64,000 nucleotides of DNA, from positions 20,413 through 84,412 of the forward strand of contig JAEYGI010000011.1 of NCBI GenBank assembly GCA_023402395.1, given 5' to 3'. Under the pieces are notes generated by a model, which saw nothing but the letters and a program-made list of their open reading frames with translations, was not told the DNA's origin and did no database searches. Below, piece after piece: positions 8,578 through 17,384 of this stretch. This DNA comes from Bacillota bacterium. GTDB lineage: Bacteria > Bacillota > UBA4882 > UBA8346. The translations under genes were made by a program, and so were the position numbers. Positions within the stretch are counted from its first letter, which is position 1. Each line of letters begins with the position of its first letter.

Positions 8578-9894
8578 TTATTTACCGGTCATCAATTTGT
8601 GGATCCGGTCATAAAGAGCGTTTGCCGTTTGTTGCGGGGTCTTTCTCTCAAGGTACATCAATTGAAGTTCTTCATGGATGATCAGTTCGATCTCGGTTCC
8701 CTGCTCCACATCTGAGGCCATGTCAAAACCATATTTAGTCATGATCTCTTTGATGGGGCCGACTGATTTGACCTTAGCCGAATACTCGGAATCCGACAAT
8801 ACCTGAAGCAGCGAAGGATCGTTCAATCCGCTCATGGCCATGGCTTTCTGGGTTTCAAAATTGGCGGTGATGAACTTAATGAACTCCCAGGCGGCTTGTT
8901 TGTTCGGGCTATTTTTGTCGATGGCCAGGCCCCAGCCACTGGAGTAGGCGGCCGGCGCCGCGGAACCTTTCTTGTCGAGCTTGATTACAGCGTAACCCAC
9001 TTTGCCGGCGACTTTGGATTGTTTGGGGTCTTCAATCATGCTGGCAATCGGGCTATAGACGACGGACATCGCCAGTTTGCCCTGAGCAAACGCGGGACGG
9101 TCAGCGTATTGATCCCAGGAGAGCGGGTTGGGGCAAAGCCCTTCCTTGACCATCGTATTCATGAACTGCAGGACTTCAACGGTCACCGGCTTTTTCAGGT
9201 CGGGACTGGCGTCGGTTTTGCTGGCGTTCAGCACCCGGCCGCCGCGCGGCTGCAGGAAATAAGCGAGAGTCGGCGTATCGTCGCCCGCGGCCAAGGAACG
9301 CAAACCACCCATTCCGTAAACTTCCACCGCGCCCGAAGGGGAACGTTTGGTCAGCTTGCGGGCGGCGGCTAGGTATTCATCCAGGGTTTTGGGAACGGAA
9401 AGATTGGCGGCCGCAAAAAGATCGGTCCGATAGAACAGGATATGAGCGGCCGAGGAGACCGGCATCGAAGTCAAAACCCCTCTACGAGTGCTCCGCGAGG
9501 CTACCACCTTCTCCCCGAAGAGTTCTTTGGCGTCCAGCTTATCCTTTTTCAAAAATGGATCGAGCGGAGCCACGAATTTTTCAAAGCGGCGGGACCATTT
9601 GGTATCCACGGGCACGATATCATAGGTCGGCACTTTGGCGATAAATTGAGTCATCAGTTTTTGCAGTAGTGAGTTCAGAGATTCAGCTTCCGCCTCCACC
9701 CGGATCTTGCCTTTATTTAACTCGTTGAACTTTTTGATATAATCGGGCAACGCTTTGGCCAACGACCCGGTTGAAGTGATAATCCGGACAACGACTTCCT
9801 TGTCGTTCTGGGCGGCCAGACCCATGGTAGACCCAAACGCCAGCATGGTGGTTAATATTACTACCAAACTCAACACAATGACCTTTTTTTTCAT
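8578..9894 (-). CDS. ABC sugar transporter, substrate-binding protein
   Basis: A 438-residue extracellular solute-binding protein of family 1. The N-terminal signal (MKKKVIVLSLVVILTTMLAFGS) ends near Ala-Ala; no lipobox cysteine is seen, so membrane anchoring is unclear. The fold is indicated by DIVPVDTKWSRRF, YRTDLF, and SGWGLAIDKNSPNKQAAWEFIKFI. GGGGAGG lies 8 bases before the ATG. It captures a sugar or sugar derivative for the two permeases encoded upstream. As in many such operons, the ATPase gene is missing and is presumably shared from elsewhere. Confidence 0.92.
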   Translation of the reverse strand: MKKKVIVLSLVVILTTMLAFGSTMGLAAQNDKEVVVRIITSTGSLAKALPDYIKKFNELNKGKIRVEAEAESLNSLLQKLMTQFIAKVPTYDIVPVDTKWSRRFEKFVAPLDPFLKKDKLDAKELFGEKVVASRSTRRGVLTSMPVSSAAHILFYRTDLFAAANLSVPKTLDEYLAAARKLTKRSPSGAVEVYGMGGLRSLAAGDDTPTLAYFLQPRGGRVLNASKTDASPDLKKPVTVEVLQFMNTMVKEGLCPNPLSWDQYADRPAFAQGKLAMSVVYSPIASMIEDPKQSKVAGKVGYAVIKLDKKGSAAPAAYSSGWGLAIDKNSPNKQAAWEFIKFITANFETQKAMAMSGLNDPSLLQVLSDSEYSAKVKSVGPIKEIMTKYGFDMASDVEQGTEIELIIHEELQLMYLERKTPQQTANALYDRIHKLMTGK

Positions 9895-9982
9895 CAGTTT
9901 TGCCTCCCCTTTTTCCTCGACTTTGGACGTGCTTCAAAATAACCCCCGCATCCCTCCTTTCAGCGAGGCGCCTTTGATTCGA

Positions 9983-10831
9983 TCATCCCTTGACCGCGCC
10001 CATCGTTAACCCGCGGGCCAGATACTTCTGGGCGAAGATCACGAAAATAATGGGGGGAACGAGGGCAATGGTGGCCGCCGCGGTCATCGGACCGTATTCA
10101 ACCCCTTCCGCGGTCAGGAACGACAATACCATTAGGGGTATAGTCTTTACGTTTCTGCTAGTGAGCATCAATGCCAAGGCAAAATCGTTCCAGGCCAGAA
10201 TAAATGTATAGGCGGCCGCAGCGGCAATGCCGGGGGTGGTCACCGGGATGATAATCCGCCATAGGGTTTCAAAGCGAGAACAGCCATCCATGTGGGCGGC
10301 TTCTTCAATCTCCACCGGAACGTCATCGATATAGCCCCGGACCATCCAGATGGCAAATGGAATGTTAATCGCGGTATAGGCGATAATCAACCCGATGTGG
10401 GTATCGTACAACCCGGAATTCTGAAAGATCAAAAACAGCGGGATCGAACTAGCCAGCGGCGGTAACATTCGGGTAGCCAAGATCAAAAGTCCGACCGCGT
10501 TTTTGCCCCGGAACCGGAACCGGGACAGCGAATAAGCGCCGAATAATGCAATAACCATCGTGATTAACGTCGATATAAAGGAAACAATAAAACTGTTTTT
10601 CAAGAAAAGTTGCAAATTGACCGCGTTGGTGGTGCCCTCGGCAGTGAAAAGCATCCGGTATGACTCAAAGGTCGGCGTAAAGATTAGTTTCGGCGGAATC
10701 GCCATCGTATCCAGCGGCGGTTTGAACGAGAGTGAAACCACCCATAGAACCGGCAGAATACTGACGATCACCGCTATGGTAAGCACCGTGTAGATTGAAA
10801 AGTACTTCAGAAAAATAATTGGTTTTTTCAT
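9983..10831 (-). CDS. ABC sugar permease, MalG/UgpE type
   Basis: A six-helix inner membrane subunit of about 282 residues. The ATG at 10831 (MKKPIIFLKYF) overlaps the previous stop by 4 bp (ATGA) and has GGTGGAG just upstream; longer frames are artefacts of the overlap. The cytoplasmic EAA loop reads EIEEAAHMDGCSRFETLWRI, which contacts the ATPase. The C-terminal end (ARGLTMGAVKG) is typical for MalG-type subunits. It forms the transport channel with the product of the preceding gene. Confidence 0.93.
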   Translation of the reverse strand: MKKPIIFLKYFSIYTVLTIAVIVSILPVLWVVSLSFKPPLDTMAIPPKLIFTPTFESYRMLFTAEGTTNAVNLQLFLKNSFIVSFISTLITMVIALFGAYSLSRFRFRGKNAVGLLILATRMLPPLASSIPLFLIFQNSGLYDTHIGLIIAYTAINIPFAIWMVRGYIDDVPVEIEEAAHMDGCSRFETLWRIIIPVTTPGIAAAAAYTFILAWNDFALALMLTSRNVKTIPLMVLSFLTAEGVEYGPMTAAATIALVPPIIFVIFAQKYLARGLTMGAVKG

Positions 10832-11760
10832 TTTTCTCCACCTCTGTACATTTTCAACATCGGCCAGGCGGTAAAGGCAAGGGTAATAAAGAGCATCAGA
10901 TACGATACTGCGGCACCGGTACCGAATTGCCAAAGCATCCGGACCTGTTCATACAGGTAAGCCCCGAGCACCAGTCCTGATTTCAGCGGGCCGCTGCTCT
11001 GCCAGATTCCAAAAATGGTGTCGAAGGTCCGTAAGGCAAACATGATTCGGAAAAGCATTACCAGAACAATCACCGGCCTTAGCCAGGGGATGATCACCGA
11101 CCACAGTTGCTGAACGAAATTGGCTCCATCGACCTTGGCCGCTTCCAGCAATTCGCCGGGAACGGATTGCAGGCCGGCATACATCATCAGCATCACAAAT
11201 GGCATATGGATCCAGGTTTGAATGGCGATGATCAACGGCATGGTCAATTCCGGGGTGGAAAGCCAGCCGACCTTGGAGATTCCGACCAGGGACAATACCC
11301 AGTTGGCGACGCCGAACTCGTCCTGAAGGATGATTTTCCAGAGCATGCCCACCACCGAAGGGGTAAGCATCATTGGAATTAGCAGCAGGGTTCGGAAAAA
11401 CGCCTTTCCTTTGATGTCGGTATTAAGCATCAGCGCCAGGCCGAAGCCGATGATGAACTGGAGGCTCACCGTTCCCACGGTCAAAATGAAGGTCAAATTG
11501 ATGGAGGTCAGAAAATTCGGATCGGCTAGAATTCGAAGATAGTTCCCGAATCCATCGAAAATTGGCGTAGTCTGCATCAAGGGATTCCAGCGGGTCAAGC
11601 TGATGTAGAAGGTCCATAACCATGGATAGAGAACCATTCCCACCAACACTAGCAGGGCCGGAGACAGCCATAGATACGGTTCGTACCGTTTAGCGCCGAC
11701 TCCCCCGTGGGCAACCGTAAACCTGGACTTCAGCAGTTTTTTGGGCTCCGTTTTAATCAT
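10828..11760 (-). CDS. ABC sugar permease, MalF/UgpA type
   Basis: A membrane subunit of about 310 residues. The ATG at 11760 (MIKTEPKKLLK) has GGAGGG 6 bases upstream, so the longer frame from 11886 is rejected. Six hydrophobic helices are visible, beginning YLWLSPALLVLVGMVLYPW. The EAA motif is ELLEAAKVDGANFVQQLWSV. It is the first gene of the importer operon, downstream of two LacI-type operator candidates at 11916-11939 and 12036-12053. Confidence 0.93.
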   Translation of the reverse strand: MIKTEPKKLLKSRFTVAHGGVGAKRYEPYLWLSPALLVLVGMVLYPWLWTFYISLTRWNPLMQTTPIFDGFGNYLRILADPNFLTSINLTFILTVGTVSLQFIIGFGLALMLNTDIKGKAFFRTLLLIPMMLTPSVVGMLWKIILQDEFGVANWVLSLVGISKVGWLSTPELTMPLIIAIQTWIHMPFVMLMMYAGLQSVPGELLEAAKVDGANFVQQLWSVIIPWLRPVIVLVMLFRIMFALRTFDTIFGIWQSSGPLKSGLVLGAYLYEQVRMLWQFGTGAAVSYLMLFITLAFTAWPMLKMYRGGEK

Positions 11761-11915
11761 TATGCTCCCTCCAATTTTTGAGGTTACCGTATGCCGCGAC
11801 TTTGTCCGTTCATAGTCCGCCGACAAATAGGGACGCATATGTTTTTCAGGCAGACGTTTGTCGTGAAAAGTCGTTGCATATAGCAATCAGCAAGAGACCC
11901 GACCCGGGCTTTTGC

Positions 11916-11939
11916 GAAAACGATAGCGTTATCGTTTTC
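11916..11939. promoter_or_regulatory. Candidate LacI-family operator
   Basis: GAAAACGATA and TATCGTTTTC form perfect 10-bp arms around GCGT. Size and the central CG-type symmetry match LacI-family operators. It lies 156 bp upstream of the first permease and about 200 bp downstream of the lacI-type gene, so it could control the importer operon. Confidence 0.6.
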
Positions 11940-12035
11940 TAAAAAAATAAACCAAAAATTTCCTAGAAATTCGAAATTTCCTATTTTAAAAAATTAATTT
12001 ACAATCATTTTTAATAAATTGGATACAACGTTAAG

Positions 12036-12053
12036 TTTAACGATTGCGTTAAA
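12036..12053. promoter_or_regulatory. Second candidate operator (TTTAACG dyad)
   Basis: TTTAACG and CGTTAAA are perfect 7-bp arms around ATTG. The half-site resembles that of the dyad upstream of the lacI-type gene at 13176-13201, which also holds TTTAACG, so both may bind the same regulator. Confidence 0.5.
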
Positions 12054-12143
12054 GTGACAATAGTGCCCCGAATTCTTTTCCGATGGAACCGGACTGCGCG
12101 GGAATTGGTCTTGCTCAAGAGCTATCTACCTACATATCTAAAA

Positions 12144-13142
12144 TCAGGCGGAATCTCTGACCACCAACTGAGGAGTAAGAATCACTTCGGCATAAGGCGC
12201 GCCTTTAGCTTTCGAGCCAATACGGTCAATCACAATCTCCACCGCTTTCATGCCGATCTCGTAGACGGGCTGCCGGATGGTAGTCAACGGTACTTTTAAA
12301 TGGGCGGAAAAATCAAGATCGTCATAGCCGGTAATCCGGACGTCGCCGGGAATCTTAAATCCATGTTCGAGCAGTGCCTCCAGTGCGCCGACCGCGATCA
12401 TATCCCGGCCGCAAAGCACGCTGTCAAAGGTCAATCCTTGATAAATAACCTGTCCCATGGCCAAATATCCGGCTTGAAAGCTGGACTGAATGATCTTGAC
12501 CAGATGGTCCTTGTATTCCATTCCGTTGTCGCGCAACGCCTCTTTATACCCTTCCATTCGATCGTGGGAAGTCGAAGAGAAGGTGGGAGAGTTTAGAAAT
12601 AAAATGTTGCGGCCGCCTCTGTTCACTAAGTAATTGAAAATGGTTTTGATCCCTTCGCGATTGTTGGTAATGACGTAATTGGACTTGATCCCCAGAAAGC
12701 GCCGACCAATGGTGACAAAGGGAATTCCGGACTTTTGCAACAAGACAATTCCCTCTTCGGTAAGTTGGGTAGGGTGAAAAACCACCCCGTCGACGGAACG
12801 TTCCAATAGAATCTCTACGGCCCGGACTTCCTGCGCAGGGTCAAGATTGGTGTTACACATCAAAATGTTATAGCCATGCGCCACGGCGGCATCGTCGATC
12901 CCCTTCACCATCTTACCGAAATACGGTTTGGTTATATCTTCGATGATTACACCTAGGGTTTTGGTGCTTTTGGTCCGCAGACTCCGCGCGGCGGAATTGG
13001 GAAGATAGCCGAGCCGCGAAGCGATCTCGCGAATCTTTTGGCGGGTTTCCTCGCTGACGCCATCCTTATTGCTTAAAGCCCGGGAAACGGCGGTGATTGA
13101 AAAGCCGCCGGCCTCGGCGATGTCTTTGATAGTTACTCCCAT
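12144..13142 (-). CDS. LacI-family transcriptional regulator
   Basis: A regulator of about 332 residues. The N-terminal helix-turn-helix (VTIKDIAEAGGFSITAVSRAL) and hinge helix (YLPNSAARSLRTKST) are classic LacI. The periplasmic-binding-like ligand domain follows from TLGVIIEDITKPYFGKMVKG. ATG at 13142 gives the usual MGVTIKDIA start; a TTG four codons earlier is an alternative. It probably represses the importer/oxidoreductase operon directly downstream on the same strand and itself, with the imported sugar as inducer. The ligand is unknown. Confidence 0.94.
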   Translation of the reverse strand: MGVTIKDIAEAGGFSITAVSRALSNKDGVSEETRQKIREIASRLGYLPNSAARSLRTKSTKTLGVIIEDITKPYFGKMVKGIDDAAVAHGYNILMCNTNLDPAQEVRAVEILLERSVDGVVFHPTQLTEEGIVLLQKSGIPFVTIGRRFLGIKSNYVITNNREGIKTIFNYLVNRGGRNILFLNSPTFSSTSHDRMEGYKEALRDNGMEYKDHLVKIIQSSFQAGYLAMGQVIYQGLTFDSVLCGRDMIAVGALEALLEHGFKIPGDVRITGYDDLDFSAHLKVPLTTIRQPVYEIGMKAVEIVIDRIGSKAKGAPYAEVILTPQLVVRDSA

Positions 13143-13175
13143 GACAATATCCAAATTCTTTCTGATTGATTTTTT

Positions 13176-13201
13176 CGCAAACCTTAACTTTAACGTTTGC
13201 G
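13176..13201. promoter_or_regulatory. Candidate autoregulatory operator of the LacI gene
   Basis: A 26-bp near-palindrome framed by CGCAAAC and GTTTGCG, with TTTAACG inside, 33 bp upstream of the start. Most positions of the two halves are complementary. It overlaps the probable promoter, consistent with autorepression. Confidence 0.5.
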
Positions 13202-13279
13202 TAGTAATATTTTCTTTATTAAAGTAAAAAACCCTTTTTTTAATTAAAAAATTTTTAATATTTTTTTAAACCCATGTAT

Positions 13280-13302
13280 AATCCCGGTCGAAAGCCGGGA
13301 TT
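13280..13302. terminator. GC hairpin of uncertain role
   Basis: Arms AATCCCGG and CCGGGATT with a 7-base loop, followed on the plus strand by TTCG. It lies between the gntR-type and lacI-type genes, both on the minus strand, next to the stronger hairpin at 13319. Confidence 0.35.
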
Positions 13303-13318
13303 TTCGCTTACAGCCTGG

Positions 13319-13355
13319 AAAAGCCGGGATCAAGTTATTGTTGATCTCGGCTTTT
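13319..13355 (-). terminator. Terminator of the GntR-type regulator gene
   Basis: Two 15-bp arms (AAAAGCCGGGATCAA with one G-T pair) and a 7-base loop. The minus-strand 3' arm ends in GGCTTTTCC. It lies 130 bp after the regulator stop and insulates the next gene. Confidence 0.6.
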
Positions 13356-13485
13356 AAAAGAAATCCTAAATGTGTCGGAAAACATTGAAATTACCGGTGC
13401 TAAATGGAGATCAAGGGAACCGGCGCCATTTCACCAAGCGAGATGCGCTTTTGGGCAAGGGCATCGGCTGCTAGGAGTGATTGGG

Positions 13486-14601
13486 TCAAGCGATGAAGCT
13501 GTGTTCTTTAGCGGGAGCGGTCGATTCCCGGATGACGAGTTCGGCAGGGAGCAGAATTTGGATGTTTTGCAATTGCTGGCTTTCAATGGCTGCGAATAAG
13601 CTTTGACACGTGATCGCGGCCATTGTGGCCACATTCACTTTCAGTGTAGTTAAAGTCGGATAACACTGTTGGCTTTGCTCGATTCCGTCGAAGCCGAGGA
13701 CGCTGATATCCTTTGGCACCGAATAGCCGGCGGCTTTAATGGCTTCCATAGCACCAATGGCCATCATGTCGTTGCAGGCGAAAACCGCGGACGGCGGGGA
13801 GGAAACCTCTCCGAGGATCTCTTTCATGGCTTTAAAGCCGCTGTCAAAAGTCCAATCCCCTTCTTTGACGATCTGGGTTTTCCAGTCGATGTCGGCGTCG
13901 GCCAAGGCTCGTTTGTAGCCTTCGAAACCATCCCGGGCGGTAATGTAGCCCGGGATGCCGGTGATAAAACTGATGTGGCGGTGATTGAGGCCGATCAGAT
14001 ACTTGACCGCCTCGTAAGCCCCCTTTTCATGGGCAATCTGAATCGACGGCAAGAGATCGTATTGGTTATTGAGAACCACCGCCGGGAAGTTAAGCCGGAT
14101 GGCCTCGTCAAGAAATTTAGGATGAATTTTGCTGACGAAGAAAATACCGCAAATCCCCCGCCCCTCCAGGACTTCGGTTAAATCCTCGTCGTCGCCGATG
14201 GTTGTATAGATTAAGTTGTAGCCTTTCTTTTTGCATTCGTTCTCCACGCTGAAAAATAAATCCGCTTTAAAGGGATCGGTAATGCGGACAGCGGAGATTT
14301 CTTTATGGGAAACCGCGGGCAACAGAAAAATTAAATTGCGGAAATTATGATTTTCCTTCGGCCGAATGGAGGCACTCATGACCCGGGTTCCCAGCCCGGC
14401 AATTTTTTCGACCAAGCCTTCTTGGGCGATCATGGCTAAGGCACGCCGCACTGTGAGCCGATCCACGTTAAACATCAGGCTCAATTCTCGTTCCGAAGGT
14501 AAAAGCTCACCCGCCCGCCATTTCTTCTGACAGATCATTTCCATCAAGCTCTCGTAAACCTGCATATACAGAGGAATTTTAATCTCTCGATTGACTTGCA
14601 T
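13486..14601 (-). CDS. GntR-family regulator with LacI-type ligand domain (AraR-like)
   Basis: About 371 residues. The ATG at 14601 (MQVNREIKIPLYMQVYESL) has GGGAGAG 4 bases upstream. The GntR winged helix covers about residues 8-75, with LLPSERELSLMFNVDRLTVRRAL. The C-terminal two thirds is a periplasmic-binding-protein fold (NLIFLLPAV, VIRES at the end). This domain pairing is known from AraR of Bacillus. Divergent to it lies the sugar-acid operon starting at 15069, so it is the likely repressor, released by the substrate or an intermediate. Two TATAC(A/C)TGTATA palindromes in the shared promoter region support this. Confidence 0.9.
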   Translation of the reverse strand: MQVNREIKIPLYMQVYESLMEMICQKKWRAGELLPSERELSLMFNVDRLTVRRALAMIAQEGLVEKIAGLGTRVMSASIRPKENHNFRNLIFLLPAVSHKEISAVRITDPFKADLFFSVENECKKKGYNLIYTTIGDDEDLTEVLEGRGICGIFFVSKIHPKFLDEAIRLNFPAVVLNNQYDLLPSIQIAHEKGAYEAVKYLIGLNHRHISFITGIPGYITARDGFEGYKRALADADIDWKTQIVKEGDWTFDSGFKAMKEILGEVSSPPSAVFACNDMMAIGAMEAIKAAGYSVPKDISVLGFDGIEQSQQCYPTLTTLKVNVATMAAITCQSLFAAIESQQLQNIQILLPAELVIRESTAPAKEHSFIA

Positions 14602-14637
14602 TGAACTCTCCCGACCAATAGTTTGTGATGCTTGTAT

Positions 14638-14649
14638 TATACCTGTATA
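14638..14649. promoter_or_regulatory. Candidate GntR-type operator 1
   Basis: TATACCTGTATA, a near-perfect 12-bp palindrome, 36 bp upstream of the regulator start. The same TATTATAC box recurs at 14761. Confidence 0.5.
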
Positions 14650-14763
14650 TTCGTAGAATAACATAGTTGGAGAATCTTTGCAACTAAGTAGTACTGTAGC
14701 AATACATGGATAAATGATTGCATTTTTGATAAATTTATGCTAAATTTATAAACACATAGGTAT

Positions 14764-14775
14764 TATACATGTATA
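14764..14775. promoter_or_regulatory. Candidate GntR-type operator 2
   Basis: TATACATGTATA, a perfect 12-bp palindrome 126 bp from operator 1. Two spaced copies would allow DNA looping between the divergent promoters, as known for AraR. The rest of 14776-15068 is AT-rich leader with the ribosome binding site at its end. Confidence 0.5.
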
Positions 14776-15068
14776 GTAATATTCCTTCCGCGAGATGTTG
14801 CAGACCAGAAATTTCACAGCAGGTATTTCTTAATAAAACAGCACTATCCAACATTATCTTCAATGAAAGCAGATCTCAAATATAAAATTATGATTAACAG
14901 GTTTGATACAGGTTTAATGTCTGGAAATTTAGCAAAGGGCTTGATTTGCCGGCCGGGATTTAATCCGTGCAACAGTTGGATGTAAGGCCGGCACAATCTA
15001 CAGACAAGGAGGTGGCGGCAGGTAGCACCTGGTTTCTCAATTAATTCAATTATAAGGGGGAAAAGAAG

Positions 15069-16343
15069 TTGAGAAAGAAAAGGTCTGTTCTGTTGATTTT
15101 ACTAGCTTTGGGACTGATGGCCGCCGCAACGGTATCGGCCGCTCCCAAAAAGGTTAAATTGGTCTATTGGACACATTGGGAGCAAAATCCGAAATTTAAC
15201 GCGTACTATGTTGAGGCGGGCAAGGAATTCGCCAAACTCCATCCGGAATGCGCCGGAGTCGAGGTCGTTACCGTGCCGTATTCGGGATATGAGGCCAAGT
15301 ATTTGGCTTCCTTCATGGCCCGGACCGGAGCGCCGGACCTGTTTAACGGCGCGGCTCATGACTGGGCGGGCAAATATCAATTTGCCGACAAAATGCCGGC
15401 GGCCATCGCCAAACGAGTCGATGCCGAAGCGGCTACCACCGGAGTTCCGTTCGGCATCTATGGTGGAGCCCGTTATGGTTTCCCGGTTGAGGGTGGAAAT
15501 TTTCAATATATGTTTATTAACGTGGATATGTTTAATGAAGCGGGATTGGATCCCAACAAGCCTCCGGCGACGCTTGCCGAATTGTTGAGCGCTGCCCAAA
15601 AGCTGAGCAAATATGACGTCAGCGGCAAGCTGATCCGATCCGGTTACGGACTCCGCTATGCCGGCAATCAAACCGGCATCACCGACAAATTCCTGCCGAT
15701 TCTTCACGCGTATGGCGGGTTGATGGTTGATCCTAAGTACAAGAAAGCGCTCGGCGTGGTCAATAGCCCCGAGGGCATTGCGGCGTTGCAGTTCTACGGC
15801 GATTTGGTCAATAAATATAAAGTAGCCAGTCTAGAGACGGGGAATCCGGAAGCTGCTTTTGGCCAAGGACTGGCCGGGATTATTTTCCGTGAATCCTGGC
15901 TGCCCGGATGGCTTGCTTCCAACGCGCCCAATATCAAATATAAAGTATACCCCCTGCCGTCCCAAAAGGTCGCCCCGGGACCAGGAGCGCTTTTTGGATG
16001 GGCTGATCTGGTGTACAAGCACAGTCCCAATAAGAAATTGGCCTGGGAATTCTTAAACTTTATGTGGTCCAAGGAGAATGATCTCGCCCGAGCGACCGCT
16101 CAAGGTATCACGCCAATCTTCAAATCGAATTTTGAATCGGATTTCATGAGGAAACGTCCGGACTATATGGCTATCACTGAAATGGCCAAACGTCCCCCGG
16201 CGCCGTCCTACTTCCATCCGAAAATGAATGAGGTAGCCTCAGCATACGGAGACGCGATTTTAGAGGTCATCTATGGCCGTAGGGACGCCAAAACCGCATT
16301 GAACGCCGCAGCGGCCAAGATCGACCGAATTCTCAAACAATAA
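15069..16343 (+). CDS. ABC sugar-acid/sugar transporter, substrate-binding protein
   Basis: A 424-residue family 1 extracellular solute-binding protein. It starts with TTG after GGGGG (8-9 bases). The signal peptide RKKRSVLLILLALGLMAAAT ends at VSAAPKK, with no lipobox cysteine. Features include LVYWTHWEQNP, DLFNGAAHDWAGKY and LFGWADLVYKHSPNKKLAWE. It is the first gene of the operon running to 24910. The downstream enzymes suggest that the ligand is a hexonate or a sugar that is oxidised to one. The strong hairpin after the gene probably raises its expression relative to the permeases. Confidence 0.92.
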   Translation: MRKKRSVLLILLALGLMAAATVSAAPKKVKLVYWTHWEQNPKFNAYYVEAGKEFAKLHPECAGVEVVTVPYSGYEAKYLASFMARTGAPDLFNGAAHDWAGKYQFADKMPAAIAKRVDAEAATTGVPFGIYGGARYGFPVEGGNFQYMFINVDMFNEAGLDPNKPPATLAELLSAAQKLSKYDVSGKLIRSGYGLRYAGNQTGITDKFLPILHAYGGLMVDPKYKKALGVVNSPEGIAALQFYGDLVNKYKVASLETGNPEAAFGQGLAGIIFRESWLPGWLASNAPNIKYKVYPLPSQKVAPGPGALFGWADLVYKHSPNKKLAWEFLNFMWSKENDLARATAQGITPIFKSNFESDFMRKRPDYMAITEMAKRPPAPSYFHPKMNEVASAYGDAILEVIYGRRDAKTALNAAAAKIDRILKQ

Positions 16344-16351
16344 TTCGTTCG

Positions 16352-16394
16352 GCTCAAGGGACGGGAAGCATCCCGTCCCTTGAGCGGCTTCTTT
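16352..16394 (+). terminator. Intra-operon hairpin (partial terminator or mRNA stabiliser)
   Basis: Perfect 15-bp arms (GCTCAAGGGACGGGA, 16352-16366 and 16371-16385) with an AGCA loop, followed by GGCTTCTTTTT. It lies between the binding-protein and permease genes, where such hairpins stop part of the transcription and protect the upstream message. Confidence 0.75.
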
Positions 16395-16431
16395 TTCAGT
16401 CAAGCGCTAAACTGGATGCGAGGTGCTTTTG

Positions 16432-17355
16432 ATGGGGTTTACTAACGGTAAGGTAGGATTTAAGGAATTGTTTTCCGGAAAGACCTTCTCCGGCAAGCAG
16501 GCCAGGATTGGATGCGCTTTTATTTTACCGGCCGTCTTTTATTTTGTGATGGTATACTTTTACCCTTTGATGCAATCGATCGGTTTGTCCCTTTTTTCAG
16601 GCGGTTTTGGGGAAACGCCGCGATTCGTTGGTTTTAACAATTACATCTCGGTCTTTACGGACTCGATATTTTGGATGACGGTCAAAAACACGGCTTACTT
16701 TGTAATCCTTTCTGTGCCGGGCACGGTGTTTTTGGCGCTGATGGTCGCCTTGTTATTGAACAGGATTGAAAACAAGAAGTTTCGGGACTTCTTAAGCAGC
16801 GCTTATTTCCTCCCCTTGGTGATTTCATTGGTGGCCGCCGCGCTGATCTGGGGCTGGATTTATCAGCCGTTGTACGGATTGGCGAACTTCTTCCTGTCAG
16901 CCATCGGATTAAAACCGTTGCAATGGCTCAGTTCAACGACTCAGGTTATGCCGTCGCTGGCGATCATCAACATTTGGCTGCGAATCGGATTTGACACCGT
17001 CATTTTTCTGGCCGCGCTGCAGAGCATTCCGGAGCAGTTGATCGAAGCGGCCAAGATCGACGGAGCCACGGCGCCCAAAGTCTTTCGCCATATCACCCTG
17101 CCTTTGTTGAATTCCCAGATCGTCATGGTCGTAATTTTGGAGTTAATCTTTGCCTTCAAGGTGTTTGATCAAATCTATGCAACCACCGAAGGCGGTCCGG
17201 CCAATGCCAGCCGAGTCATCATCCTCTACCTTTATGATTTGGCGTTTAAGTGGTTCAAATTCGGGGAAGCGTCAGTGGTCGCGATCTTCGTCTTCGTTAC
17301 GCTATTGCTCGTCAGTTTGCTGCAATGGGTATTTTTCCGCAAGACCGCGAACTGA
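16432..17355 (+). CDS. ABC sugar permease, MalF/UgpA type
   Basis: About 307 residues with six membrane helices (first ARIGCAFILPAVFYFVMVYF). The EAA loop is QLIEAAKIDGATAPKVFRHI. ATG at 16432 has GAGGTG 6 bases upstream; GTG at 16423 lacks a proper site. It pairs with the next gene product to form the membrane channel. No ATPase gene is present in this operon. Confidence 0.92.
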   Translation: MGFTNGKVGFKELFSGKTFSGKQARIGCAFILPAVFYFVMVYFYPLMQSIGLSLFSGGFGETPRFVGFNNYISVFTDSIFWMTVKNTAYFVILSVPGTVFLALMVALLLNRIENKKFRDFLSSAYFLPLVISLVAAALIWGWIYQPLYGLANFFLSAIGLKPLQWLSSTTQVMPSLAIINIWLRIGFDTVIFLAALQSIPEQLIEAAKIDGATAPKVFRHITLPLLNSQIVMVVILELIFAFKVFDQIYATTEGGPANASRVIILYLYDLAFKWFKFGEASVVAIFVFVTLLLVSLLQWVFFRKTAN

Positions 17356-17384
17356 AACTTTGCTTGATAAGGTAAGGTGGAATA